From Tetracentron sinense (lineage: Eukaryota > Streptophyta > Magnoliopsida > Trochodendrales > Trochodendraceae): DNA of 64,000 nt. Positions 34,509 to 45,860 of this stretch are shown here, one piece after another. The position numbers and the translations under genes are program-made. The number at the start of each line of letters is the position of its first letter. Positions within the stretch are counted from its first letter, which is position 1. Location: positions 16,108,416-16,172,415 of the forward strand of contig CM026564.1 in the NCBI GenBank assembly GCA_015143295.1, given 5' to 3'. Under the pieces are notes generated by a model. It made no database searches. It was not told the DNA's origin and worked only from the letters and a program-made list of their open reading frames with translations.

Positions 34509-34650
34509 CTGAAATTTTTGCTAATCACGTCAATTCAAGCATCAACAGTGTATACACATAGGTATATATATATATAGCATACCAAGTACGTACACATGGA
34601 ATAAAACATAACATAACAATCACGAATAAAGAAATAACTCCAACGCGTAC
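34509..34650 (-). other. Conserved non-coding spacer between TE2 gag and pol
   Basis: About 140 bp, AT-rich with a short TA run (34563-34576), separates gag from protease. Comparable spacers of similar length lie at the same place in TE4 (about 41555-41700), TE7 (about 54690-54820) and TE5 (where LINE-E landed). Its borders look intron-like, but I do not know splicing to be established for Tekay. Confidence 0.5.
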
Positions 34651-35898
34651 CTTGCACCACATCGTCAGATGCAAGCGCATCACCCTCTGTCAAGGCAAAA
34701 ACTAGCCCCTGGTTCGCCTGGCGAGACTGAGGTGTAGACCGGGTAGTCTGAGATGATGCCTGATATGATCCTGCTGGGTGTGCTGGGGGCCTAATCCCCT
34801 GAGACTGGCCTGGTAAGTGTCGGCTAGGGCAATCCCTGATCATGTGGCCTTGGCGACCGCAATGATAACATCCACCAGATGCTCTTCGGCAATCTCCTGC
34901 CGGATGCCTTTTGTCGCATGAAGTGCAGACCTCATATGTGTAGGCCGGAGGGGCCGAAGGTGGTGTATACCTCGCTGCCTGAGGTGTAACTGGCCGTGGG
35001 GCCGGAAGAGCCTGAGGTCGAGGTGCTTGTGGCACGTACTGCCGGGAAGCTGGAGGCGCATAAGATGGCCTCATCGGTGGTGCTGGCCACGCATACTGAT
35101 AAGGACCAGTCCGGGCCCGCCTCTCTAGAGGTGCTGAACTACTGAATTGGCCTCTCGCCAACTCCCTCTTCTTGGACACTGTCTCTGAATTGGCCTCGAC
35201 CAATAAGGCCTTGTCTACTACCTCAGGGTAGGTAGCATGTCTGAAAACTGAAACCTTCTCCATGATAACATCCTTGAGCCCTTGCTCAAACCTCCTCGCC
35301 TTCATTGCCTCGGTGGCAACCATGTGAGTCGCGAAGCGTGATAGCTCCGAGAACTTGGCCTCATAAGAGGCCACAGACATCGAACCTTGCTCAAGGTTGA
35401 TGAATTCCCTCTCTTTCTTTTCCCGTGCTCCAATCGGAAAATACTTCTTGTAAAAAGTATCCTTGAACTCCTCCCAAGTCCAAGGTAGACCCTGCATGGT
35501 CAAATCTTTCGTCCTCAGTGCGGAAAATCACCAATGTTGGGCTTCGCCTTCTAGCATGAAAGCTGCCCATGCTACTCTCTCCTCCTCTGTAGGTGAGAGG
35601 ACCGTAAAGATCTTCTCCATCTGGAGGATCCATGCCTCCGCAGCAAGAGGGTCCACACCCCATGGAATGGTGGAGGCCTCAATCTCCTGAATGCCTCAAC
35701 TCCAGCGGGACGATGTACTGGAGCTGCGGGCGGTGGAGTAGGTGCCGCCGACGATGGTATAGCTTGCTGAGCCGCCAGTATGGCGAGTGTTTCAGCAATA
35801 GAGCCTAAGACCTGAGAGAGGTCCGGCTGCTCATCCTCATCTCTGGAAGAAGATGAAGCTCTGGTGTGTGGTCCACGACCCCGCGTGCCCCGCCTCAT
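34651..35898 (-). pseudogene. TE2 gag region
   Basis: It starts MRRGTRGRGPHTR on the minus strand at 35898. There follow a Pro/Ala-rich stretch, the retrotransposon gag core (WTWEEFKDTFYKKYFP near 35485) and a Pro/Ala-rich linker. The nucleocapsid has two Cys/His clusters, the second a classic CCHC (CYHCGRQGHMIRDC near 34860). Gag would form the particle around element RNA. It counts among the element's roughly three breaks. Confidence 0.88.
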
Positions 35899-36109
35899 GA
35901 CTAAAGTCCTGAGAACAATAGCATCACATGAGTCTAACTTGAAACCACAGTTTATTTCAATGTTATTTCACAATAATTCGATTTGTATTAGTTGTATAAT
36001 ACTAATATACATCACATCAAGTTATCAGAGTATTCATCACATTATACTTATACTTTAGTGTTCTAGCGTACCTAAGACCCGTACTTGGTTAAAGCAACCA
36101 TTTTCGACT

Positions 36110-36129
36110 AAGACTAAGGTTTTAGTCTT
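36110..36129 (-). other. Leader hairpin of TE2
   Basis: AAGACTAA (36110-36117) and TTAGTCTT (36122-36129) form a perfect 8-bp stem with a 4-nt loop, 115 nt inside the primer site. TE7 has the same arms at 56197-56215, 109 nt from its primer site. TE1 has a compensated version. A packaging or dimer signal is a reasonable guess. Confidence 0.65.
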
Positions 36130-36244
36130 ACACTTGGATCAAGACTCTCTTCCGACTTACTTTCTTCCTAACTTGTTTCCCAACATATGCTCTTGTCAAG
36201 CCGTGGTATAAGATTCTAAGTGACCCTAGAGACCTAAAGCCTAA

Positions 36245-36256
36245 GCTTTGATACCA
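36245..36256 (-). promoter_or_regulatory. TE2 primer binding site (initiator tRNA-Met type)
   Basis: GCTTTGATACCA on the plus strand is TGGTATCAAAGC on the minus strand, four bases from the 5' LTR at 36261. It has one difference from the TE1 site. Confidence 0.9.
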
Positions 36257-36260
36257 CTTC

Positions 36261-38650
36261 TGTCGCGACCCAAAACCCACCCTAGGAGTTAGAGTGAACT
36301 TTGGATGACTAATCATGGATTTCATGACTTGCTTAGTAACCCAACCTGCAAAAACCCACAGAGCATATACAATAGAGGATATAAACAGCGGAAACATACT
36401 CTAACATAGCACAGCGGAAGACTACCAAACCTCTATGTATATACATATACAAATCCAAGTTTATACAAAAAGCAATCCATAAGAAAGTGCGGACATGCCC
36501 GCCAAAATACATAAATCTAATTCTCATCTCACCCACAGCTAATCCACTCAGAATCTAATCACCACCTACTGATAACCCACTACGGGAGGTTCCTCCAAAG
36601 GCTCCTCGACGTACTCCTCTTCCACCCATGGACCAGGAGCACAAACATCAAATAGAGCAGCAGCTCCCTCAGAACCTGCCGACATAAGAAGTACGGCTGA
36701 GCATGGAATACTCAGCGGGTACTAAATACTAACCAACAATTATAGCAGGGAAATGGCAACACATGATCAGGAGCAATTCATATATGTCAAATGGAAACAA
36801 TTCATATCATACAAGGAAGTAAAGCAGTTTATAATCATGCTTGAAATTCGTAGAAAGCCGATAAATCCTCTTGAAAACATCGTGCACTTGACTTGACTTG
36901 AAATCTCTTTTCGTACTTGAAATCTTGTCTTGTCTATCTTGCTTAATTCTTGTATGTTGTGTCATGTCATGCATGTCATGCGTGCTTGCTTGTGATCATG
37001 TAACTTGTGAGATTCTCTTGTGAGATGCACTTGTGAGAGGCCTTGAGAGGGAAGGGAGACCCTTCTTTATGCAATGCACTTGCGAGGGAAGGGAGACCCT
37101 TCTTTATGATATGTATGTACTTGCGAGGGAAGGGAGGCCCTTCTTCATGATATGCACTTGTGAGTGAGGGGAGACCCCTCGTGGAATGTTGGTTCTTGTC
37201 TTCTTGTGAAAAGCGAGGTAAAACATATCGTAGGATATGTCCCACCTCTAACCACGTTCTTGTAAACCTTGATAAATCATGCCATGCATGCCGTGCTCGT
37301 GGGAACCGTGTACATACGTGCATTTAAATTTAAACATGAACATTGGGTAATTTCACAACACATATAGCGTCAAAGATTAAGCAATTCAATATTCATAGCA
37401 TTTAGGGAAAACAGGAAACACACTATCATAGGCCCTAGAAATATTCAGAATTTATTAGGCATGCATTTCCTAATTTACAGCTCACTGTATTCACCTTGGC
37501 ATTTCATCAAACATGGTGTGTTCATTATGGATTTACCCTACAACATGCTTTTCTAGATGGTTTTACTCAATCATACATGTATGTTTATTATTGGAACAAT
37601 GCCCTTCCCCGTTTTAATCATCACCACACGACCACTGGCATCCAATCGCCCCTTACATCTCCATTCACCATTCACCATTTACCATTCACCATTCACCATT
37701 CATCCATCTCATAGTACATGTGTAAATGAAAGGAAAATCAAAAGAAAAGAAGGGGAAAGAGGAACTATAACTAGGAGGGTAGTAAGAAGCACCGACCTTG
37801 AAGAAATGAGGAAGAAACCCTCTTTCCAAATGGCTGTGAGTTGCTGCCCTAGCTTGATTCGCGAGCTCCACGAATGCTTGCACCGAAATCTTGAAGAAAA
37901 CGGGCTTGAGGTTGATCTAGGGTCTCAAAACCCTTTGATTTCTCTCCAAAATGGAAACCCTAGATTGGAATCGCCTTCTCTTCTTTCTTCTATTCTCTCA
38001 AACTCTCTAAGTGTTGAATGATGCCCTAAAGGCTCGGGTTAAACTCTTAAGGTAAGAGTGAACTGACAAAAGACCATAATACCCTTACTAAATTTCTGTA
38101 AAAAACACGAGTGCCGAATCATTATGCTGTGAACGGTGCCAACTCGTGGTGCTGTGAACAGTGCCGACTCGTGGTGCTGTGAACAGTGCCGACTCGTGGT
38201 GCTGTGAACAGTGCCAACTCGTGGTGCTATGAATAGTGCCAACTCGTGGTGCTGTGAATAGTGCTGAGCTCGTTGTCCGTTGTCTTATGTACAGCATGCC
38301 CGTGGTGAGTTGTACAACGTGCCCGTTGTGAGCTGTACAACGGATGCACATAGTATACCTTATCAGAGTACGTTGTCTGTGCTACGTTATCAGAGTACGA
38401 CGTCAGAGCACGTCCTTAGTGCCTTCCGAGCTACGATTTCCTACAGGTTCAGACTGTTTTGGCCATATCTTTTGACTCGTTCATCCGATTTTGACGATTC
38501 AACTTGCGTTGTGTTCGTACTTTGAAAAGGAACATTTCTGACGTTTTGAAATTTTTAATTTCCTCCTTATTTATTAATTATACCTCTTAAAAAGGAAAAA
38601 TGACAACGAAAGTGTCATGTATTAAGCATGAAAAGGTCTGGGGCTCTACA
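36261..38650 (-). repeat. TE2 right LTR (5' LTR in element orientation)
   Basis: A 2,390-bp partner of 28738-31079. It carries the same landmarks: double-stem hairpin 37215-37248, GAAGGG hairpins about 37040-37180, minisatellite 38115-38272 with about six units, and the conserved GATTTTGACGATTCAACTTG box near 38488. No clear TATA box is visible where the solo LTR has one. Confidence 0.95.
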
Positions 38651-38655
38651 TCCGT

Positions 38656-40422
38656 GGCCTGCGACTCTTGGATCAGAACTATAATGTACGGTCTAACTGT
38701 GATATTTTCCAAAACAGGACTGCGGACAGAATCATTCACAACAATGTCCAGATTTGCCAAATCTTCCAACAACTTCCATTCTCGCACCAACATGTGGGCC
38801 AACAACCCTGGAGGTCTTCTACTCAAAGTGTTAGCCACTACATTTGCTTTGCCCGGGTGGTATTGAATGGTGCATTCGTAGTCTTTCAAAAATTCCATCC
38901 AACGCCGTTGCCGTAAATTTAGCTCTTTCTGGGAAAAGAGGTACTTGAGGCTCTTGTGGTCCGTGAACACAGAATTTCTTCCCTGTAACGGTAGTGTTAC
39001 CAAATCTTGAGTGCAAACACGACTGCAGTAAGCTCCAAGTCAAGTGTGGGGTAATTCTTTTCATGCTCCTTCAATTGCCTCGATGCACAGGCAATGACTT
39101 TCTTGTGCTGCATAAGGACACACCCAAGTCCAACATGCGAAGCATCACTGTAAACCTCATACCCACCACATCCGGATGGCACTGTAAGGACGGGGGCCGC
39201 GGTAAGCCTCTTCTTCAACTCTGTAAAGCTAATCTCGCACTTATCACTCCATATAAATTGGGCATTCTTCCTGATCAGGTAAGTGAGCGGTGCTGCAAGG
39301 TTGGAGAACCCCTCTACAAATCTCCTGTAATAACCTGCCAACCCAAGGAAACTGCGTATCTCTGTGACACTCTTGGGTCTCGCCCAACTCATGACTGCCT
39401 CTATTTTCTTCGGATCCACCAAGATGTCTTCCGTAGAAACAATCTGGCCTAGGAATGCCACCTCTTCCAACACTCACACTTGCTAAGTTTGGCAGACAGC
39501 TTGTGCTCTCTCAGTGTCTCCAAAGTAAGGCGAAGGTCTCGCGTGTGATCTTCTTGTATCTGGGAATATATCAGGACACTATCACGCATCAATCCAGGTA
39601 TGGTCGGAATACCCGGTTCATCAGATCCACAAAAGCTAATGGCGCATTCGTGAGACCAAAAGGCATCACCATGAACTCGTAATGCCCATACTGAGTCCTA
39701 AAAACTGTTTTGGGAACATCTTCAGCCTTAATCTTCAACTGATCGAACAGGTCATCAATCCTAGGCAGTGACCTTGTTCAACTGCCTGTAATCGACGCAC
39801 ATCCACACGAGCCATCCTTCTTCTTAACAAATAAAACCAGGGCACCCCACGGTGAGACACTTGGTCGAATGAAATCAAGGCCTTGCATCTCTTCCAACTG
39901 TGTCTTCAACTCCTTGAGTTCAATCGGGGCCATTCTATACGGAGCCCGGAAGATGGGAGCTATGCCTGGTGCAAGCTCGATCACAAATTTGATCTCCATG
40001 TTTGGAGGCAACCCTGGCAACTCCTCTAGAAATACATTCAGGAATTCACTCACGACCGAAATAGTCGAAGAGTCCTTTGCCTCGGGGCTCACTAGGCTCA
40101 ATGCCATGAAGCGGGTGATATCTTTATTTCTCAACCCCAAATGGCTTTCCTTCCACCTGCTTGAAGAGTACCATCTTCTCAAAGCAAAGCGACATGCCCA
40201 TGATGAGCTGCTAACCAATCCATTCCCAAGATAACGTCGAAGTCCTGGAATCCGAGGACGATGAGATCGACTGCTAATTCGTGGCTTCCCACTTGAACTG
40301 TAAAGCCTAGGGAAAAACTCGGTGAGATAAATGAATGAGTAGACCCGGTGTCGATCAGCACTCAAGCCAAACATTCATTGACTAATAGGGTTCTTGAAAT
40401 TTTCACTAGCTAAGTCAATCCC
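38656..40422 (-). pseudogene. TE3: older Tekay element, right of TE2
   Basis: A minus-strand Tekay internal region continuing from the fragment at 28556-28737. It holds RNase H ([20 protein letters not shown] near 38960; [17 protein letters not shown] near 39140), parts of reverse transcriptase, and protease ([17 protein letters not shown] near 40350). It is broken with roughly eight or more interruptions and is collinear with TE2. No gag or LTR can be tied to it with certainty; the LTR scrap 26786-27227 is a candidate. Confidence 0.85.
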
Positions 40423-41177
40423 TGTTTTGCTCTATGGATATGCTCTACGGTATTGCTCTATGTCTCTATGGATCATAAATGACTCTAAGGAACTCCATGA
40501 ACTCCATGAACTCACAAGAACTCACAAGGCTATGATTATTGCTTGACTCACACGGTTTTGGTTTTCAGATCTCATCTCACATGCTAATTCACGGTTTCCA
40601 CGCTTTGACATTTTTTAAGGATTTCATTTTCCATGATTCGTATGCTTTATGCTATTATTGCTTTATTGTTAGTAGTATATATACGTTGAGTATTCCAAGC
40701 TCAGCCGATATTTGTTATCATCAGCAAGTGCTCGGGTTCCCTTCGATCTACGTGGTACGGAGCCTTGGGTAGAGGAGAAGTAATTCGACCCGGAGCCTTC
40801 TATGGACCACACTATCAGGATGATCGTTCGTTAGATAGGTGTCGCGACTTCGATTTCTGTTGACGACGGTAGTTCGAAAGACATGATATTTGTTAAGTGA
40901 GAGTGAGACTTGTCCACTCCACATTTTGGTTACATATACAGTTGTATTTTGTTGGTTCATACTTGAACTAATCGATAGGAGTATTCAGTTATATTTTGGC
41001 TTCCGCTATGTTAGTTTCGTTTTGCTTCCGCTATGTGTTTTAAATTGTTTATGCTATGTATATCTATGTACTCTGGCAGGTTTTTATGCGTGCCTTATGT
41101 ATCATATGGATGTATGATACGGTGGTCACGAGTCAAGGTATCCCTAACTTTTAGGGGGTATTTTCGGTCGCGACACT
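40423..41177 (+). repeat. LTR fragment, TE1-like subfamily, plus orientation
   Basis: It ends GGGGGTATTTTCGGTCGCGACA, the reverse of the TE1-type LTR start. It contains GAGTATTCCAAGCTCAGCCG, CTTCCGCTATGT and GAGTATTC-type blocks and, at the left, CTCACAAG repeats. Only the last 750 bp or so of the LTR remain. It separates TE3 from TE4. Confidence 0.75.
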
Positions 41178-42090
41178 CAACGCCGCAAAGCGGGTGATAT
41201 CTTTACTTCTCAACCCCCGAAAATGAAATGGCCTCCCTTCTACCGACTTAAAGAGTGCCATCTGACCATGGTGAGCTGCTAACCAATCCATCCCCAAGAT
41301 GACGTCGAAATCCTGGAATCCAAGGACGATGAGATCAATTGCCAACTCGCGGCTTCTAACTTGAACTGTACTACCTCTGAAAATGCTATCGACTACCACT
41401 GTCTTACCTAGTGGAGTCGAAATGAATAGCTCCAGTTCCAGTTAATTAGGCTCTGTAGAAAAGCCTTGGGAAAAACTCGCCAAGACAAATGAATGAGTAG
41501 ACCCAGTGTGTCAATCAACACTTTAGCCAAACATTCATTAACTAACAAAGTTCCTGAAATTATAACTAGCTAAGTCAATCCATGTATCAACAACGTATAT
41601 ATATATAAGTATATATCTATATAACATGCCATATACATACCCAATTTAATAATACATAACAAACAATCATGGATAATTAAATAAAACTAAAATTGCGTAC
41701 CTTGCACTACATCATCATATGCAAGTGCATCACCCTCTGTCAAGGCAAATACTCGCCCCTGATTCACCTGCTGAGGCAGAGGTGTAGACTGTGCAGGCTG
41801 GGAGGATGCCTGGTATGATCCTGCTGGGCAGACTGGGGGTCTAATCCCTTGCAACTGGCCTGGTAAATGCCTCGTCAGGCAATCCCTGATCATGTGGCCC
41901 TGCTCAAAGTTGATGAACACCCTCTCTTTCTCTTCCTGAGCTCCCACAGGAAAGTACTTCTTATAGAAGGTATCAATGAATTCGCCCCAAGTCCATGGTT
42001 GACCTTGCCTAGCAAATCCTGAGTCCTCAAGGCAGATAGCCACCAATGGTGAGCCTCATCCTCTAGCATGAACACGGCCCATGCCACTTC
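41178..42090 (-). pseudogene. TE4: Tekay fragment (protease and gag parts)
   Basis: Minus-strand remnant. The start of pol with protease-region motifs ([18 protein letters not shown] near 41300) lies at 41178-41550, then the gag-pol spacer, then gag pieces (HMIRDCLTRHLPGQLQGIRPP near 41880; WTWGEFIDTFYKKYFP near 41980). It is broken, with several interruptions and internal deletions. It begins at exactly the same Tekay base as TE7 (CTCAACGCCGCAAAGCGGG at 41178 and 54297), so the two may derive from one fragment. Confidence 0.82.
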
Positions 42091-42228
42091 CACTATGTTA
42101 TGTTAGTTGTGCTTCGGCTATTATTTGTCCTCTATTGTATATGCTCCGTTTGTCAAGCAAGTCACGTAAGTCATGATAAGTCGTCTAAGATTCACTCTAA
42201 CTCCTAGGTTGAGTTTTGGGCCGTGACA
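42091..42228 (+). repeat. Short LTR end fragment
   Basis: The last 138 bp or so of a Tekay-type LTR (CCTCTATTGTATATGCTCCG ... GGGCCGTGACA), in plus orientation. It lies between TE4 gag and LINE-G. Confidence 0.7.
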
Positions 42229-43065
42229 TTAAGAATAAGCTGAAACATAGGACTACCTCAACCTTGAGGGGTCCATGCTTTCATGACAACTTCAAGGAAT
42301 TCTAGATCAGCACACCAGTGATTAAAAAATTTGAAGGATTTAAGTTTACCCCTAGGTTGCATCCTCAAAGAGACAAGCATTTGCTGATGGTCTGAAGTAG
42401 CAGAACGCCCAACTACTGCTTCAACATTAGGGAAGGTTTGAATCAGCTCCATATTTGACAAACACCTATCCAATTTGCACTCAATGCACCCATGACCAAT
42501 CATACCATTAGACATAGTGTACATAAGGCCTATCCATCGAAGATCAGAGAGCCTTGCTTCAAAAAAACAGTCCTCAATAGCACGAGTAGAACCTATATTG
42601 ACAGGAGCCCCACCACGCTCTCAGATGGGGACAGAACACAGTTCAATCCCCAAGAGCGAGCCAAGGCAAGCTGAATAATCTAGACAAGGATGAAAGATCA
42701 TGCCAAAGGGATGATTCCCTTAGGCTATAGTCAAAGGAAAATCCTTGGAGCTAGCTTGACAGTGGATGTCTTGATCAGATGATCTTACATGCCTAATATC
42801 ATGTTTCATAGGGTCCCAACAAAACCAAATACATATGTCCATTGAGGGCGGAGTAGTTATCCACACTGCACCAGTCATTTGCAATAGCCTTCATGGTAAC
42901 AGCCGCATTAAGGCTATGGACCTTAGTATCGACTAAACCGACACACCATAGTGTATTATTCCTGACGAAGTCCCGAACATCAAGCTGGCGAGCGCCATTA
43001 TTGAGGCCGCAAACATTCCAAAATCCTACTAACATTAATAACTGAAAAAGATTTTTGACCACCAC
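42229..43065 (-). pseudogene. LINE-G ORF2, N-terminal endonuclease
   Basis: Minus-strand ORF2 start: VGFWNVCGLNNGARQLDVRDFV, then LCVGLVDTKV-like residues (43030-42950), the opening of an EEP (AP-endonuclease-like) domain that would nick the target. The C-terminal part of the domain is at 42524-42258 (KLDRCLSNMELIQTF, TSDHQQMLVSL). Between them the frame is lost more than once. It matches LINE-H from GATTATTCAGCTTGCC (near 42670) onward. The RT is absent; the fragment stops at an LTR scrap at 42228. Confidence 0.8.
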
Positions 43066-43083
43066 CCCAAGAAGCTAACACCG

Positions 43084-44236
43084 CTAATGTCTATGTTTAA
43101 GACCCCCGTCTTTATCAGTGCGGGGTCTAGAAGTCTCCTTATCAATACGTTGAGGTTTCAACCCAGTCATCAACAATTTCCCTTTGAACGATTGTTGCTC
43201 CATGACTTTAGCAATTCCAGCAGCATACTTTGGAGAAGCTAACGGTGTAGAGGTAGGAGGCACATCTTTTGGCAGCCTTTGAAGCTCCTTAACATTCTCG
43301 TCAACATTTACACTAGGGTCCACCAAGCCCTACTAGTAGATAATTCTACTGCCTCATTCAAAACATTAAATCTGTTGGGGCTGTTAATTGAGTCAGGCAA
43401 GGGTGGCTGGATCACGGCATGGTGTTTATCTTGTTTGTTTATCACTACCTCCCAAGCTTGTTCAAGTAAATCCACAAGTTTAGGGTCATCTCCATTACTG
43501 GGACGAGACATAATAGAATTATCCCGGCTGATAGGTGAGGCTCTGCTACTTGGTTGTCCCATTTCAGTAGAGGAGGGTCTAGTCAATTCCCACCAAGACA
43601 TGTATGGCCTCTTCCTACTTCTACTACGCCCCTATGGCTGATCTCCACTTTGTTATTGCTTCTTACCTTAGGTCCTCCGGGCTTACCCTCTGGCAGAGAG
43701 CAAAATTTTTTCGTTAGGTGCCCAAAAGTACAGCATTTGGCACATCGCGGGGGTATCCAATCGTATTCCACTTTAAGGTTGTAGTCCTCGTTACCATTGA
43801 CGGAGATGGTTAGTTTGTCAAGTAGCTCTTGATCCACGGTTACCTCTATGGAGAGTCTAGCATAGTTAAACCTTTTTATTGCCAGAGTTGGTTGGTCCGT
43901 AGTTAGCGGTTTACCTATCAAGCTCGCAATGAAACCAAGATACTTGGAGTTCCACATGAATAGTGGAAGATTGAAAATTTTTACCCATATAGGGATGCCA
44001 GAAAATTCAACCATGTCAAGTTTGATACTTGTATTCCATTCGCGAAGCACCAACATTGTTTGACAAATTCGCCACGGGTCACCATATAGAATCATAGCTT
44101 TGTCCTCTAGACAGCTAAGCTTGAACAGGTAGAAGCCGGAGTCAAGGCCAATAACCTCCACTTCACCTTTCAGTTTCCACAACCTGGCTACTGTATTTTT
44201 TATGACATAATAAGATGGTTTTGGACCGAGAAACAA
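43084..44236 (-). pseudogene. LINE-G ORF1 (DUF4283 and zinc knuckle)
   Basis: Reads from 44236 leftward. FLGPKPSYYVIKNTVARLWK...GDPWRICQTMLVLREW is a DUF4283 domain. VEYDWIPPRCAKCCTFGHLTKKFC is the zf-CCHC_4-type knuckle typical of plant LINE ORF1, an RNA-binding chaperone. After a frame change near 43590 a low-complexity tail follows (NRFNVLNEAVE near 43350), and after another near 43315 the reading ends GLKHRH at 43084, 19 bp before ORF2. The N-terminus is missing: the sequence switches to satellite at about 44237. Confidence 0.85.
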
Positions 44237-44986
44237 GGTTAAAACTAAACGAAACTAATTCTATTAACATATTTTGTAACAAATGTTTCAGAGTAGATCA
44301 CGTCATAATAGGAGTCCCTATTGGGATTCTGTGCGCAACTCTAGGTTACATTTTTAATAGTTTGAAACTTAGCCAACTTATGAACATTGTTGTTAAAATC
44401 GGGCGAACGATGACTAAACTGAACAAATTCATTTCTGAAAGCTAGGATAGATTGAACTAATGCTTCGTAGAAGACCGTGTCAAAAAAGGAGTCCTGGTTA
44501 GGATGTTGTGCAGAGCAACATGGTTTGATGGATTCACCACGGGCCACCATCTAGAATCATAGCTTTGTCCTCTAGACAGCTAAGCTTGAACAGGTAGAAG
44601 CCGGAGTCAAGGCCAATAACCTCCACTTCACCTTTCAATTTCCACAACCTGGCTACTGTATTTTTTACGACATTATAAGATGGTTTTGGACCGAGAAACG
44701 GGGTCAAAACTAAACGAAACTAATTCTATTAACATATTATGTAACAAATGTTTTAGAGTAGATCACGTCGTATTAGGAGTCCCTATTGGGATTCTGTGCG
44801 CAACTCTAGGTTACATTTTTAATAGTTTGAAACTTAGCCAACTTATGAACGTTGTTGTTAAAATTGGGCGAACGATGACTAAACTGAACAAATTCAATTC
44901 TGAAAGCTAGGATAGATTGAACTAATGCTTCGTAGAAGACCGTGTCAAAAAAAGAGTCCCGATTAGGATGCTGTGTTGTGTGGAGC
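44057..44986 (-). repeat. 465-bp tandem duplication across the LINE-G/satellite junction
   Basis: 44057-44521 and 44522-44986 are near-identical direct copies. Each contains about 180 bp of LINE-G ORF1 (coding FLGPKPSYYVIKNTVARLWK on the minus strand) plus about 285 bp of satellite. The offset of 465 bp is constant across the block. LINE and satellite were therefore already joined when the duplication happened. Confidence 0.85.
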
Positions 44987-45860
44987 ACTAGTTTACTTTT
45001 TGTGAACCGCATTCTCCAAATTGAGGATACAAGGTTTAAATTGAGCAAAACTAATTCTCAAAGTTAGGATAAGTTGAAACATATGCTTGCGAGTAGACCG
45101 CGTTTAGCAAAGACTCCCGGTTCGGATTCTTATTGTAGCTCTTGGTTACTTTTATTTATTAGTTTGAAACTTAGACAACTTATGAACGTTGTTGCCCAAA
45201 TCGGGCAAACGAGATTTAAATTGAACAAAACCAATTCTAAAACTTAGGATAGATTGAAACAAAAGCTTAGCAGCAGACCACACTGAAAAAGGAGTCACAA
45301 TTGAGATTGTGTGCGTAGCTAGTTCTTGATTATGTTTTTTAGTAGTTTGAAACTTAGGCAACTTATCCTCGTTGCCAAATTGGGCAGACGAGGTCTAAAT
45401 TGACAAAAAACCAATTCTAGTTGATAGGATACATTGAAACAAATGCATCATAGTAGACAGCGTCGAAAAAGGACTCTCAGTTGCGATTCACTCTTCGGCT
45501 TCAGGTTACTTTTTTTAGAGTCTGAAACTTAGGTAACTTATGAACGTCGTTGCCCAAATCAGGTACACGAGGTCTAAACTGAACGAAACTAATTCTATGA
45601 GTTGTGATAAATTGAAACAAATGATTGGAACACACGTCATCGACAAGGAGTACTATTGGGATTCTATGCGTAGTTAGTTCTAGGTGACTTTTCTTAATAG
45701 TTTTAAACAGACAACTTACTAACCTCGTTGCCCAAATCCGGCAAACAACAAACTGGGTCTGAACTGAACAAAAGTAATTATAAAAGTTAGGATAGATTGA
45801 AACATATGAGTCGGAGCAAACCGCGTCGAATAAGGAGTCACAGTTGGGATTCTGTCTGTT
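44237..45860 (-). repeat. 180-bp satellite array 2a, inverted relative to array 1
   Basis: The same monomer family as at 14471-21440 but on the minus strand (plus-strand words AACTCTAGGTTAC, GTTTGAAACTTAGGCAACTT, CAAATCGGGCAAACGAG, AGGATAGATTGAAACAAATG). It has about eight to nine monomers including the duplicated junction. It is interrupted at 45861 by a solo LTR and continues at 51739. Confidence 0.88.

Larger units (their letters stand above)
28738..38650 (-). mobile_element. TE2: nearly whole Tekay-type Ty3/gypsy retrotransposon
   Basis: LTRs at 28738-31079 (2,342 bp) and 36261-38650 (2,390 bp) flank a 5.18-kb internal region. TCCGT is duplicated at 28733-28737 and 38651-38655. It reads on the minus strand, with primer site at 36245-36256 and polypurine tract at 31080-31093. 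Gag and pol are in Tekay (Del) order with a chromodomain-like tail. It looks structurally whole; the coding part has about three breaks on the gag/protease side, while most of pol is open. By-eye LTR divergence is about 1.5 %, suggesting roughly half a million years at 1.3e-8 per site per year. It is inserted in the older related element TE3. Confidence 0.95.
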
